This document shows, one piece after another, positions 6,403 through 12,034 of a stretch of DNA of 12,034 nucleotides; position 1 is the stretch's first letter; each line of letters starts with the position of its first letter. Source of the stretch: Desulfobacca acetoxidans. GTDB lineage: Bacteria > Desulfobacterota > Desulfobaccia > Desulfobaccales > 0-14-0-80-60-11. Where the stretch lies: contig DZCR01000105.1 in NCBI GenBank assembly GCA_022736495.1, positions 1-12,034 of the forward strand. Reading direction: 5' to 3'. The position numbers were made by a program, and so were the translations under genes. Under the pieces are notes generated by a model. It was not told the DNA's origin, made no database searches, and saw only the letters and a list, made by a program, of their open reading frames with translations.

Positions 6403-8087
6403 GAATGAACGGGGCCCAGATATTTCTGGAATGTTTGAAACGGGAAGGCGTCAAGCACATCTTCGGTTATCCCGGCGGTGTGGTTCTCGATATTTATGAT
6501 GAACTAACGCGGCATCCGGATATCAGGCATATCCTGGTGCGCCACGAACAGGCCGCGGCTCACGCCGCCGACGGCTATGCCCGGGCCTCGTCGCAGGTAG
6601 GAGTGGCCCTGGTCACCTCCGGCCCCGGCGCCACCAACACGGTGACGGGCATTGCCTCGGCCTACATGGACTCTATTCCTATCGTGGTGTTCACCGGCCA
6701 GGTGCCCACCGCCCTGATCGGCAATGATGCCTTTCAAGAGGTGGATATCGTAGGCATTACCCGGCCCTGCACCAAGCACAATTACCTGGTGAAGCACGTC
6801 AAGGACCTGGCCCACACCGTCCACGAAGCCTTTCATATCGCCCGCTCCGGGCGGCCAGGGCCGGTGTTGGTGGACCTGCCCAAAGACGTCATTCAGGCCA
6901 GTACGGTCCCCAAGTTTCCGGAGGCTATTAAGATCAAGAGTTACAACCCGACCTATCATGCCAATCCCCGGCAGGTAAAACGGGCTTTGGAGATGATCCT
7001 GGCCGCCAAAAAGCCGGTGCTGTACACCGGGGGCGGCATCATTCTGTCCAATTCGTCCAATGAACTGCTCAAGTTCGCCGAAACCCTGCAGATACCGGTG
7101 ACCAGCACCCTCATGGGCCTTGGCGGCTTTCCGGGCGATAACCCCCTATGGATGGGCATGCTGGGCATGCATGGCACCTATTGCGCCAATATGGCGGTGT
7201 CCAAGGCCGATGTGCTTATTGCGGTGGGAGCCCGTTTCGATGACCGGGTGACGGGGAAGCTGTCGGATTTTGCGCCCCACGCCAAGATTGTGCACATCGA
7301 CATCGACCCCAGTTCCATCAGTAAGAACGTGGCGGTGGATGTCCCCATCGTGGGCGATTGCAAGGATACGCTGAAGCAGCTTAATGACCTGCTGGCGACT
7401 ATGACGTCCCAGAATTGGCCAGGACTGCGCCGGTCCTGGCTGGACACCGTGAATACCTGGGAAAAAGAGCACCCCCTGACCTATGTTTGGAGCGACACGG
7501 TTATTAAACCCCAGTTCGTGGTGGAGAAGCTCTATGAATTGACCAAAGGCGAGGCCTATATCACCACCGAGGTGGGGCAGAACCAGATGTGGGCCGCGCA
7601 GTTCTATAAATTCAAGCGCCCCCGGCAACTGATGACTTCCGGCGGATTAGGGGTCATGGGCTATGGCTTTCCGGCGGCTATGGGGGTCCAGGTGGCCCGG
7701 CCCGAGGCCACGGTCATCGATATCGCCGGCGACGGCAGTATCCAGATGAACATCCAGGAGTTGATCACGGTGGTGGACAACGACCTGCCGGTGAAGATTG
7801 CCATCTTGAACAACACCTTCCTGGGCATGGTGCGCCAGTGGCAGCAACTCTTTTACGACCGGCGCTACAGCGCCACCCCCATGACGGCCCCCGATTTTGT
7901 TAAGCTGGCCGAGGCTTATGGCGCGGTAGGGTTACGGGCAACCAAGCCCGAGGAAGTGGTGCCGGTGATCCAAGAGGCCCTCAATACTCCACGGCCGGTG
8001 ATCATGGACTTCAGGGTGGAACCGGAAGAGTGCGTCATGCCCATGGTGCCGGCTGGCAAGGCCATGCACGAAATGTTATTGGCTTAA
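6399..8087 (+). CDS. ilvB: Acetolactate synthase large (catalytic) subunit
   Basis: This 562-residue ThDP enzyme condenses two pyruvates to 2-acetolactate, or pyruvate with 2-ketobutyrate to acetohydroxybutyrate, the first common step of valine/leucine/isoleucine synthesis. The N-terminal PYR domain shows '[16 protein letters not shown]' (21-36) and the catalytic Glu50 in '[16 protein letters not shown]'. Next come '[20 protein letters not shown]' and '[17 protein letters not shown]'. The central FAD-binding domain includes '[12 protein letters not shown]' and '[12 protein letters not shown]'. The C-terminal ThDP/Mg motif is 'GDGS...NN' starting at residue 444. Length and motif order are standard. 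AAGGA at 6385-6389, 9 nt before the ATG at 6399, supports this start over the ATG two codons later. The gene overlaps the DUF465 stop and is followed 11 bases later by ilvN. Confidence 0.97.
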   Translation: MRMNGAQIFLECLKREGVKHIFGYPGGVVLDIYDELTRHPDIRHILVRHEQAAAHAADGYARASSQVGVALVTSGPGATNTVTGIASAYMDSIPIVVFTGQVPTALIGNDAFQEVDIVGITRPCTKHNYLVKHVKDLAHTVHEAFHIARSGRPGPVLVDLPKDVIQASTVPKFPEAIKIKSYNPTYHANPRQVKRALEMILAAKKPVLYTGGGIILSNSSNELLKFAETLQIPVTSTLMGLGGFPGDNPLWMGMLGMHGTYCANMAVSKADVLIAVGARFDDRVTGKLSDFAPHAKIVHIDIDPSSISKNVAVDVPIVGDCKDTLKQLNDLLATMTSQNWPGLRRSWLDTVNTWEKEHPLTYVWSDTVIKPQFVVEKLYELTKGEAYITTEVGQNQMWAAQFYKFKRPRQLMTSGGLGVMGYGFPAAMGVQVARPEATVIDIAGDGSIQMNIQELITVVDNDLPVKIAILNNTFLGMVRQWQQLFYDRRYSATPMTAPDFVKLAEAYGAVGLRATKPEEVVPVIQEALNTPRPVIMDFRVEPEECVMPMVPAGKAMHEMLLA

Positions 8088-8098
8088 GGAGGGGGGAG

Positions 8099-8587
8099 AT
8101 GGAACCGCGTCATACCATTGCAGTGGAGGTGGACAATACTCCTGGGGTGCTCTCCCGGGTGACCGGTCTGTTTTCTGGCCGGGGCTATAATATCGAGAGT
8201 CTGTGCGTGGCTGAAACCATGGACCCGGCAGTCTCCCGCATCACTTTGGTGTCTATGGGCGAATCGCAGATCATCGAGCAAATCATCAAGCAGCTCCACA
8301 AGCTCATCAACGTCATCAAAGTGACGGATCTAAGCGAATTGCCGCACGTGGAGCGGGAAATGGCCTTGGTCCGGGTCAAGGCCGAAGATAAATCCCGGGC
8401 CGAGGTCTTGCGGATCGCGGATATTTTCCGCTGCCGGGTGGTGGATGTCAGCGCCACCACCTACACCCTGGAGATCACGGGGAACCACGAGAAGATCGAA
8501 GCCGTGCTGGGCCTCTTAAAACTGCATGGCATTCAGGAAGTGGTGCGCAGCGGCACCCTGGCTATCCAGCGGAGCAAAAAGGAGTAA
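8099..8587 (+). CDS. ilvN: Acetolactate synthase small (regulatory) subunit
   Basis: At 162 residues this is close to the usual IlvN/IlvH length. The N-terminal ACT domain (about 4-78) has 'TIAVEVDNTPGVLSRVTGLF', 'SGRGYNIESLCVAET' and 'SRITLV', the region that binds valine and transmits feedback inhibition to IlvB. A C-terminal domain follows ('ALVRVKAED', 'FRCRVVDVSATTYTLEITG', 'LLKLHGIQEVVRSGTLAI') that activates the large subunit. The start at 8099 is set by the very strong AAGGAGGGGGGAG at 8086-8098, which also covers the ilvB stop. An upstream in-frame ATG inside ilvB is rejected. It should be in the same transcript as ilvB, with dsrE about 100 bases downstream. Confidence 0.96.
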   Translation: MEPRHTIAVEVDNTPGVLSRVTGLFSGRGYNIESLCVAETMDPAVSRITLVSMGESQIIEQIIKQLHKLINVIKVTDLSELPHVEREMALVRVKAEDKSRAEVLRIADIFRCRVVDVSATTYTLEITGNHEKIEAVLGLLKLHGIQEVVRSGTLAIQRSKKE

Positions 8588-8688
8588 GAATTTCCTAAAG
8601 GACGTCTCCTGCGCCATGATTGGCGGGGAGCCGCTTACGAAAGTTTTCCTCATTCCGTTACTTTTGAACGAAAAGCGGAGGAATTGTT

Positions 8689-9009
8689 ATGAAGGTGCTC
8701 ATGATATTATCCAGCACTGATCCGGAAATTAAGTGGAATGCCGTCAGGCTGGGCAATTTTCTGCTGAATGAGGGGGATGAAGTCACCATTTTTTTGAATG
8801 GACCGGGGGTTGATTTATTTCAGGGGGACAGCCAGCAATTTCCCATCGCTGAACAGGCCAAACTGTTTACTCTGAGTGAAGGCGTCATGGCCGCGTGAGG
8901 GAAGTGCCTGGCGATCCACGGGCTGGATGCCACGGAACGGATCAAACTGGGTAACATGAAATTTCTAGCGGAGCACATGCGCCAAGCTGACAGGATTCTT
9001 AATTTTTAA
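8689..9009 (+). CDS. DsrE-family selenoprotein (in-frame UGA = selenocysteine)
   Basis: Read straight through, this is a 106-residue DsrE/DsrF-like protein. The start 'MKVLMILSSTDPEIKWNAVR' and 'LGNFLLNEGDEVTIFLNGPG' form the family's first beta-alpha-beta unit. 'FTLSEGVMAA' then leads to TGA at 8896-8898 (codon 70), followed by 'GKCLAIHGLDATERIKLGN' and 'MKFLAEHMRQADRILNF' before TAA. In Cys homologues as I remember them this place reads ...A-C-G-x-C-L..., so the TGA replaces the first Cys of a CxxC pair, giving Sec70-Gly-Lys-Cys73. A SECIS-like hairpin follows. DsrE proteins are small sulfur-relay or persulfide carriers, so a Sec/Cys redox or sulfur-transfer site is plausible; substrate and partners are unknown. 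GGAGGA (8677-8682), 6 nt before the ATG, is a good ribosome site. Conventional calling would stop at 8898. Alternatives are a sequencing error or a recent nonsense mutation. Confidence 0.85.
8904..8938 (+). promoter_or_regulatory. Bacterial SECIS-like hairpin
   Basis: Directly after the in-frame TGA the RNA can fold as follows. ATCCA (8914-8918) pairs with TGGAT (8924-8928) around a 5-nt loop CGGGC (8919-8923). After a bulged G (8913), TGGC (8909-8912) pairs with GCCA (8929-8932). The lower stem GTGCC (8904-8908) pairs with GGAAC (8934-8938) with one G-A mismatch and a bulged C. The loop begins 20 nt past the TGA and has G at its second position. Known bacterial SECIS elements sit inside the coding region just after UGA, with a G among the first loop bases. 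Confidence 0.7.
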
Positions 9010-9082
9010 CAACAGTCGGCTGGACGCCAAGATCATGAGCAGATGCGGGGCGGGCACTGCCCGGCAATTGCTAAAAGATTAA

Positions 9083-9123
9083 AATATAGTCGTTGCCAGG
9101 AAGAACTTTTGGCAAACGTTATA
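9083..9123. repeat. Inverted-repeat element, copy B (short form)
   Basis: The arms tatagtcgttgcca (9084-9097) and tggcaaacgttata (9110-9123) are imperfect inverted repeats (CGTT-GCCA against TGGCAAACG). They enclose the short loop ggaagaacttt. The arm sequences match copy A at 5580-5594 and 5655-5676 almost base for base, but the roughly 60-nt middle of copy A, including its G/C-run palindrome, is absent. It lies between dsrE and ilvC. Two further GC palindromes flank it: CGGGC/GCCCG at 9051-9063 and GGGCGG/CTGCCC at 9136-9150. Confidence 0.6.
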
Positions 9124-9173
9124 AATCTTTAAGGCGGGCGGTGCCTGCCCTACATAAGGGGAAAGAATCAATT

Positions 9174-10163
9174 ATGAAAATGTACTACGATGCAGACGCG
9201 GATTTAGGGGTGCTCAAAGGCAAAAAGGTGGCCATCATCGGGTTTGGCTCCCAGGGCCACGCCCAGGCCCTCAACCTCAGGGACAGCGGCGTGGACGTGC
9301 TGGTCTCCGAAGTGCAAGGGACTGCCAACTATGAACTGGCGGAAAAATACGGCTTTAAGCCGGTGTCCGCGGCGGACGCTGCGGCTCAGGCCCAGGTGGT
9401 GCAGATTCTGACCCAGGACCATGTACAGGCTGCACTCTATGAGAATGACCTGAAGCCCCACATGGGCCTCGGCAAGACCCTGCTTTTTTCCCACGGCTTC
9501 AACATTCATTACGGCCAGATTGTGCCGGACCCCAAGGTGGACGTGATCATGGTGGCCCCCAAAGGCCCCGGCCATTTGGTGCGGAGTGAATACGAGAAAG
9601 GCGCCGGGGTTCCCTGCCTGGTGGCGGTGGAGCAGGATGCTTCAGGTAAAGCCCTGGCCACGGCCCTGGCCTACGCCAAGGGCATCGGCGCCACCCGGGC
9701 CGGCGTGCTCGAAACCTCCTTTGCCGAAGAGACCGAAACCGACCTCTTCGGGGAGCAGGCCGTGCTCTGCGGCGGGGTCTCTGAGCTGGTCAAGGCCGGG
9801 TTCGACACCCTGGTGGAGGCGGGTTACGCCCCGGAGATCGCCTATTTCGAGTGTTTCCATGAACTGAAACTCATTGTGGACCTGTTTTACCAGGGCGGCC
9901 TGGAATATATGCGCTATTCCGTGTCCGACACGGCGGAGTACGGCGACTACACCCGGGGGCCGCGCATCATCACCGAAGAGACCCGGGACGAGATGCGCCA
10001 AATCCTCTATGAGGTGCAGACCGGCGAGTTCGCCAAGGAGTGGATCCTGGAAAACCAGGCCCGGCGTCCGGTCTTCAACGCCCTGCGGCGCCAGGAGGCC
10101 GAGCACCCCATCGAAGAGGTGGGCAAGAAGCTCCGGTCCATGATGGGCTGGTTGAAAAAATAG
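9174..10163 (+). CDS. ilvC: Ketol-acid reductoisomerase (class I)
   Basis: This 329-residue enzyme isomerises and reduces acetolactate or acetohydroxybutyrate to the dihydroxy acid. The N-terminal Rossmann domain has '[20 protein letters not shown]' with GFGSQG at 23-28. The catalytic loop is '[11 protein letters not shown]' (His107), followed by '[14 protein letters not shown]'. The knotted C-terminal domain carries the Mg ligands Asp190 and Glu194 ('[16 protein letters not shown]') and Glu226/Glu230 ('[14 protein letters not shown]'). The beta2-alphaB loop is V-S-E-V-Q-G-T (44-50), with Glu46 where NADPH enzymes keep basic and Ser contacts, so NADH preference is likely. The start at 9174 gives a standard N-terminus ([11 protein letters not shown]); AAGGGG lies about 12 nt upstream, and an extension to 9093 would run through the repeat element and add 27 unlike residues. 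Confidence 0.97.
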   Translation: MKMYYDADADLGVLKGKKVAIIGFGSQGHAQALNLRDSGVDVLVSEVQGTANYELAEKYGFKPVSAADAAAQAQVVQILTQDHVQAALYENDLKPHMGLGKTLLFSHGFNIHYGQIVPDPKVDVIMVAPKGPGHLVRSEYEKGAGVPCLVAVEQDASGKALATALAYAKGIGATRAGVLETSFAEETETDLFGEQAVLCGGVSELVKAGFDTLVEAGYAPEIAYFECFHELKLIVDLFYQGGLEYMRYSVSDTAEYGDYTRGPRIITEETRDEMRQILYEVQTGEFAKEWILENQARRPVFNALRRQEAEHPIEEVGKKLRSMMGWLKK

Positions 10164-10276
10164 GGCGAAAAAGGAAGGACAGATCGGGGCGAAAAGGGGA
10201 AAAGGTAAAAGTACCATCTAAATCAATGTTTCTGTTTGAAAACCCAAATTTGTCCCAGGCACCGGCGGGGAATATA

Positions 10277-10305
10277 CTGTAATAAATGGCAATTTTCGTT
10301 ATAAT
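10277..10305 (+). promoter_or_regulatory. Possible promoter before psd
   Basis: A perfect TATAAT (10300-10305) lies in the 213-nt ilvC-psd gap, but the best -35 at 17 nt spacing (CTGTAA, 10277-10282) matches only three of six bases. Transcription from it would start near 10312, upstream of two hairpins. psd-pssA could equally be read from the ilv operon, because I see no terminator after ilvC. Confidence 0.3.
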
Positions 10306-10317
10306 GCACCATAAGAC

Positions 10318-10373
10318 CGGTAAAGCGGCGCTTTGCCGACAAGTGGGTTCCCGGACGGGATGGGGACCGGGAA
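10318..10373 (+). promoter_or_regulatory. Two hairpins in the psd leader
   Basis: The first hairpin is CGGTAAAGC (10318-10326) with GCTTTGCCG (10330-10338): nine pairs including one G-U, loop GGC, no T-run after it. The second is TTCCCGG (10348-10354) with CCGGGAA (10367-10373): a perfect 7-bp stem with a 12-nt loop that ends three bases before the psd ATG, so it covers the ribosome-binding region. This could limit psd translation. No known riboswitch is recognised. Confidence 0.4.
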
Positions 10374-10376
10374 AAG

Positions 10377-11033
10377 ATGTCAGCAGCCTCTGATAGGAAG
10401 CGCGGCCCGATTGTGCCCCAGGGCTATCCTCTGATTCTGGCCGGGGTGGTGCTGATCTTTCTGGGGGTGATCGGTCACTGGCCCTGGCTTACGGTCTTGG
10501 GCTGTCTGGCCAGCGGTTTTTTCCTCTATTTTTTCCGGGACCCGGAGCGGAGGATTCCCGGCGGGCCCGAGACCATCGTCTCACCCGCGGACGGCAAAGT
10601 GGTGGAGGTGGACGAGGTCCAGGAAAACGAGTTTCTGAAGGGTTCGGCGCGGCGCGTCGCCATCTTCATGAACGTCTTTGACGTGCATGTGAACCGCTCC
10701 CCGGTGGCGGCCACGGTCAGTAAAATGCAGCACCGGCCGGGGGAATACAAGGCCGCGTTTCGCCAAGACGCAGCCCTGCGCAACGAACAGCACGCCATGG
10801 TCCTCAAGACCGAGGCCGGGCGGCAGGTGCTGGTGGTCCAGATCGCCGGCCTCCTGGCCCGCAGGATTATCCCGTTTGTCAAATCCGGGCAGCAATTGGC
10901 CCGGGGCGAACGGTTTGGCATGATTTGCTTCGGCTCCCGGGTGGATGTTTATCTGCCGCGGGAGGCCGACATTCAGGTGAAGGTGGGAGACCGGGTTAAA
11001 GCCGGGAGCAGCATCATAGGGAGATGGGCATGA
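10377..11033 (+). CDS. psd: Phosphatidylserine decarboxylase proenzyme (short form)
   Basis: This 218-residue membrane-associated decarboxylase turns phosphatidylserine into phosphatidylethanolamine. Two hydrophobic segments lie near the N-terminus (about 18-33 and 36-52), then 'FFRDPERRIP', 'IVSPADGKVVEVDE' (catalytic Asp72) and 'IFMNVFDVHVNRSPV' (His104). Near the C-terminus, 'GMICFGSRVDVYLP' holds Gly186-Ser187, the self-cleavage site that leaves a pyruvoyl group on the small alpha chain. The length and the FGSRVD motif fit the short, PSD-B-like class found in many anaerobes and archaea rather than the roughly 320-residue E. coli type. The ATG is preceded by a weak GGGA inside a hairpin. 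The last bases overlap the pssA start (ATGA), so the two lipid genes are coupled. Confidence 0.93.
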   Translation: MSAASDRKRGPIVPQGYPLILAGVVLIFLGVIGHWPWLTVLGCLASGFFLYFFRDPERRIPGGPETIVSPADGKVVEVDEVQENEFLKGSARRVAIFMNVFDVHVNRSPVAATVSKMQHRPGEYKAAFRQDAALRNEQHAMVLKTEAGRQVLVVQIAGLLARRIIPFVKSGQQLARGERFGMICFGSRVDVYLPREADIQVKVGDRVKAGSSIIGRWA

Positions 11034-11863
11034 GTTTCCGCCGCAGACGTAAAAAGAAAGACAAACGGCGCTTCCGGGGCGTTTACCTGCTGCCTAACCT
11101 GATCACCACCGCCAGCCTCTTTGCAGGATTTTACGCTATTATTGCCGCCATAGGCGGCCGGTTTCATTCGGCCGCCATCGCCATCCTGGTCTCACTGGTC
11201 CTGGATGGCCTGGACGGCCGCGTGGCCCGGATGACCCAAAGCACCTCCGACTTCGGGGTGCAATACGACTCCCTGGCCGACCTGGTGTCCTTTGGGGTGG
11301 CCCCCGGCCTTCTGGTCTACCTCTGGGCCCTGAAGCCCTTCCAGCAATTCGGTTGGGTGGCCGCCTTTCTCTTTGTGGTTTGCGGGGCCTTAAGACTGGC
11401 CCGCTTCAACGTCCAGCAGGGTTCCATGGACCCCCGCTATTTCAACGGCCTGCCCATCCCGGCCGCGGCCACCATGATCGCCACGGCCATCATCTTTTAC
11501 TACGAGATCGGCGAATGGGCGCCGGAGCGACATGTTTACATCCTGGCGATGATTTACCTGCTGTCGTTTCTGATGGTGAGCAATGTCAAGTATGTAAGTT
11601 TCAAGAAGATGGACCTCTTCCAGCGACATCCCTTCCATTCCTTAGTGGCTGCAGTACTCATCTTTGTGGTGGTGGCCACCGCGCCTACGATCATGGGATT
11701 TTTGCTCATGGCAGCTTATGTGGCCTCGGGGCCCATCAGCACCATTATATATTATCGCCGGCGGGCCTTGTTGGAAAAGGGCGAGAGCGAACCCCCGACC
11801 CCGAATCTTACCAAACCGGGTTTGGACCTTAGTAAGGGAGGCGAGGCTGGAAAGCAGGCTTGA
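11030..11863 (+). CDS. pssA: CDP-diacylglycerol-serine O-phosphatidyltransferase
   Basis: This 277-residue integral membrane enzyme makes phosphatidylserine from CDP-diacylglycerol and serine, the substrate of the adjacent psd. A very basic N-terminus (RRRRKKKDKRR) precedes 'LLPNLITTASLFAGFYAIIA'. The CDP-alcohol phosphatidyltransferase signature D-G-x2-A-R-x8-G-x3-D-x3-D is intact at residues 62-84 (D62, G63, A66, R67, G76, D80, D84). Several further membrane segments follow, with 'ALRLARFNVQ' and 'YFNGLPIPAAA' typical of bacterial PssA type II. The C-terminal 35 residues are polar and probably disordered. An ATG two codons upstream (11024) abuts the AGGGAG ribosome site, whereas the ATG at 11030 has a 6-nt spacing, so the latter is preferred. 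Confidence 0.94.
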   Translation: MSFRRRRKKKDKRRFRGVYLLPNLITTASLFAGFYAIIAAIGGRFHSAAIAILVSLVLDGLDGRVARMTQSTSDFGVQYDSLADLVSFGVAPGLLVYLWALKPFQQFGWVAAFLFVVCGALRLARFNVQQGSMDPRYFNGLPIPAAATMIATAIIFYYEIGEWAPERHVYILAMIYLLSFLMVSNVKYVSFKKMDLFQRHPFHSLVAAVLIFVVVATAPTIMGFLLMAAYVASGPISTIIYYRRRALLEKGESEPPTPNLTKPGLDLSKGGEAGKQA

Positions 11864-12034
11864 TGGCTTTTCGATCGCCCCTCCCTTAACCTGTCTTGGT
11901 AACAGTTTGAAAACATTGTATCGCAGTTGGAAGGGGTAGGTGGTGCAACCAGGGGATAGAGTCCGTGGTCCGTTCCTCTTATTTCAGTATTTAAAAAGAT
12001 TAAATAGCGGCAGTGAAGTCACTTCTTTTTAAAA
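11864..12034. other. No supported gene; edge of window
   Basis: The 171 bases after pssA contain no reading frame I can support. The last bases hold a small stem AGTG (12012-12015) / CACT (12020-12023) followed by TCTTTTT, which could be a weak terminator or simply leader sequence of the next gene. The window ends too soon to decide. Confidence 0.4.

Noticed and set aside
8689..8898. Treating the dsrE-like gene as a 69-residue protein, or as a pseudogene ended by a nonsense codon
   Set aside because: The same frame continues with family-like sequence to a natural end, the TGA falls exactly on the CxxC first Cys, and a SECIS-like hairpin follows. A decayed gene would not be expected to show all three.
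9068..9090. Promoter-like TTGCTA and TATAGT before ilvC
   Set aside because: The spacer is only 11 nt, too short for a sigma70 promoter, and the TATAGT is part of the repeat arm.
9642..10217. Minus-strand 191-codon open frame
   Set aside because: It is fully antisense to ilvC, whose protein is certain; no independent motif or ribosome site.
12012..12030. AGTG/CACT stem followed by TCTTTTT as a terminator for pssA
   Set aside because: The stem is only four pairs and the window ends four bases later, so it is too weak to list as a feature.

Overview
The window looks like a chromosomal segment of a GC-rich anaerobic bacterium, most likely a member of Desulfobacterota (former Deltaproteobacteria). 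The grounds are the gene order ilvB-ilvN-(dsrE)-ilvC-psd-pssA, an ilv/phospholipid linkage I recall from Geobacter-like genomes, a probable selenoprotein, and a ketol-acid reductoisomerase with an NADH-type cofactor loop. This placement is inference from gene content, not a database match. I see no phage, insertion sequence, CRISPR array, rRNA or tRNA.

Layout. (1) Bases 1-263 hold no gene I can support. (2) Bases 264-1381, minus strand, carry a two-gene operon: a small J-domain protein followed by an exported DUF3108 protein, with a promoter near 1426-1454. (3) Bases 1599-5535, plus strand, carry a tightly coupled operon: pyrR, a 413-residue protein of unknown function, a YjbQ-family protein, and a 579-residue protein of unknown function. 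Junctions are 1-base overlaps, 2 bases apart or directly abutting. (4) Bases 5536-6165 are mostly non-coding. They hold a composite inverted-repeat element (5576-5680) and a small self-contained transcription unit: promoter, 40-codon ORF and strong intrinsic terminator. (5) Bases 6098-10163 form the branched-chain amino acid locus: a promoter, a DUF465 small protein, ilvB, ilvN, a DsrE-family gene with an in-frame UGA, and ilvC. (6) Bases 10377-11863 carry psd and pssA, which make phosphatidylethanolamine. (7) Bases 11864-12034 show no gene.

The main discovery is at 8689-9009. The DsrE-family reading frame is interrupted by TGA at 8896-8898. It continues in frame for 36 more codons with clear family sequence to a TAA. 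The TGA sits where the family has the first Cys of a C-G-x-C motif, giving U-G-K-C, and a good hairpin follows with its loop 20 nt downstream, as a bacterial SECIS element requires. This is best read as a 106-residue selenoprotein that routine gene calling would truncate to 69 residues, embedded between ilvN and ilvC.

Together, IlvBN and IlvC run the first two common steps of valine, leucine and isoleucine synthesis. IlvC carries Glu46 where NADPH-type enzymes have basic or Ser residues, suggesting NADH preference, which would suit an anaerobe. PssA then Psd convert CDP-diacylglycerol to phosphatidylethanolamine. The repeat element occurs twice, in the gap before the ilv locus and in the dsrE-ilvC gap.
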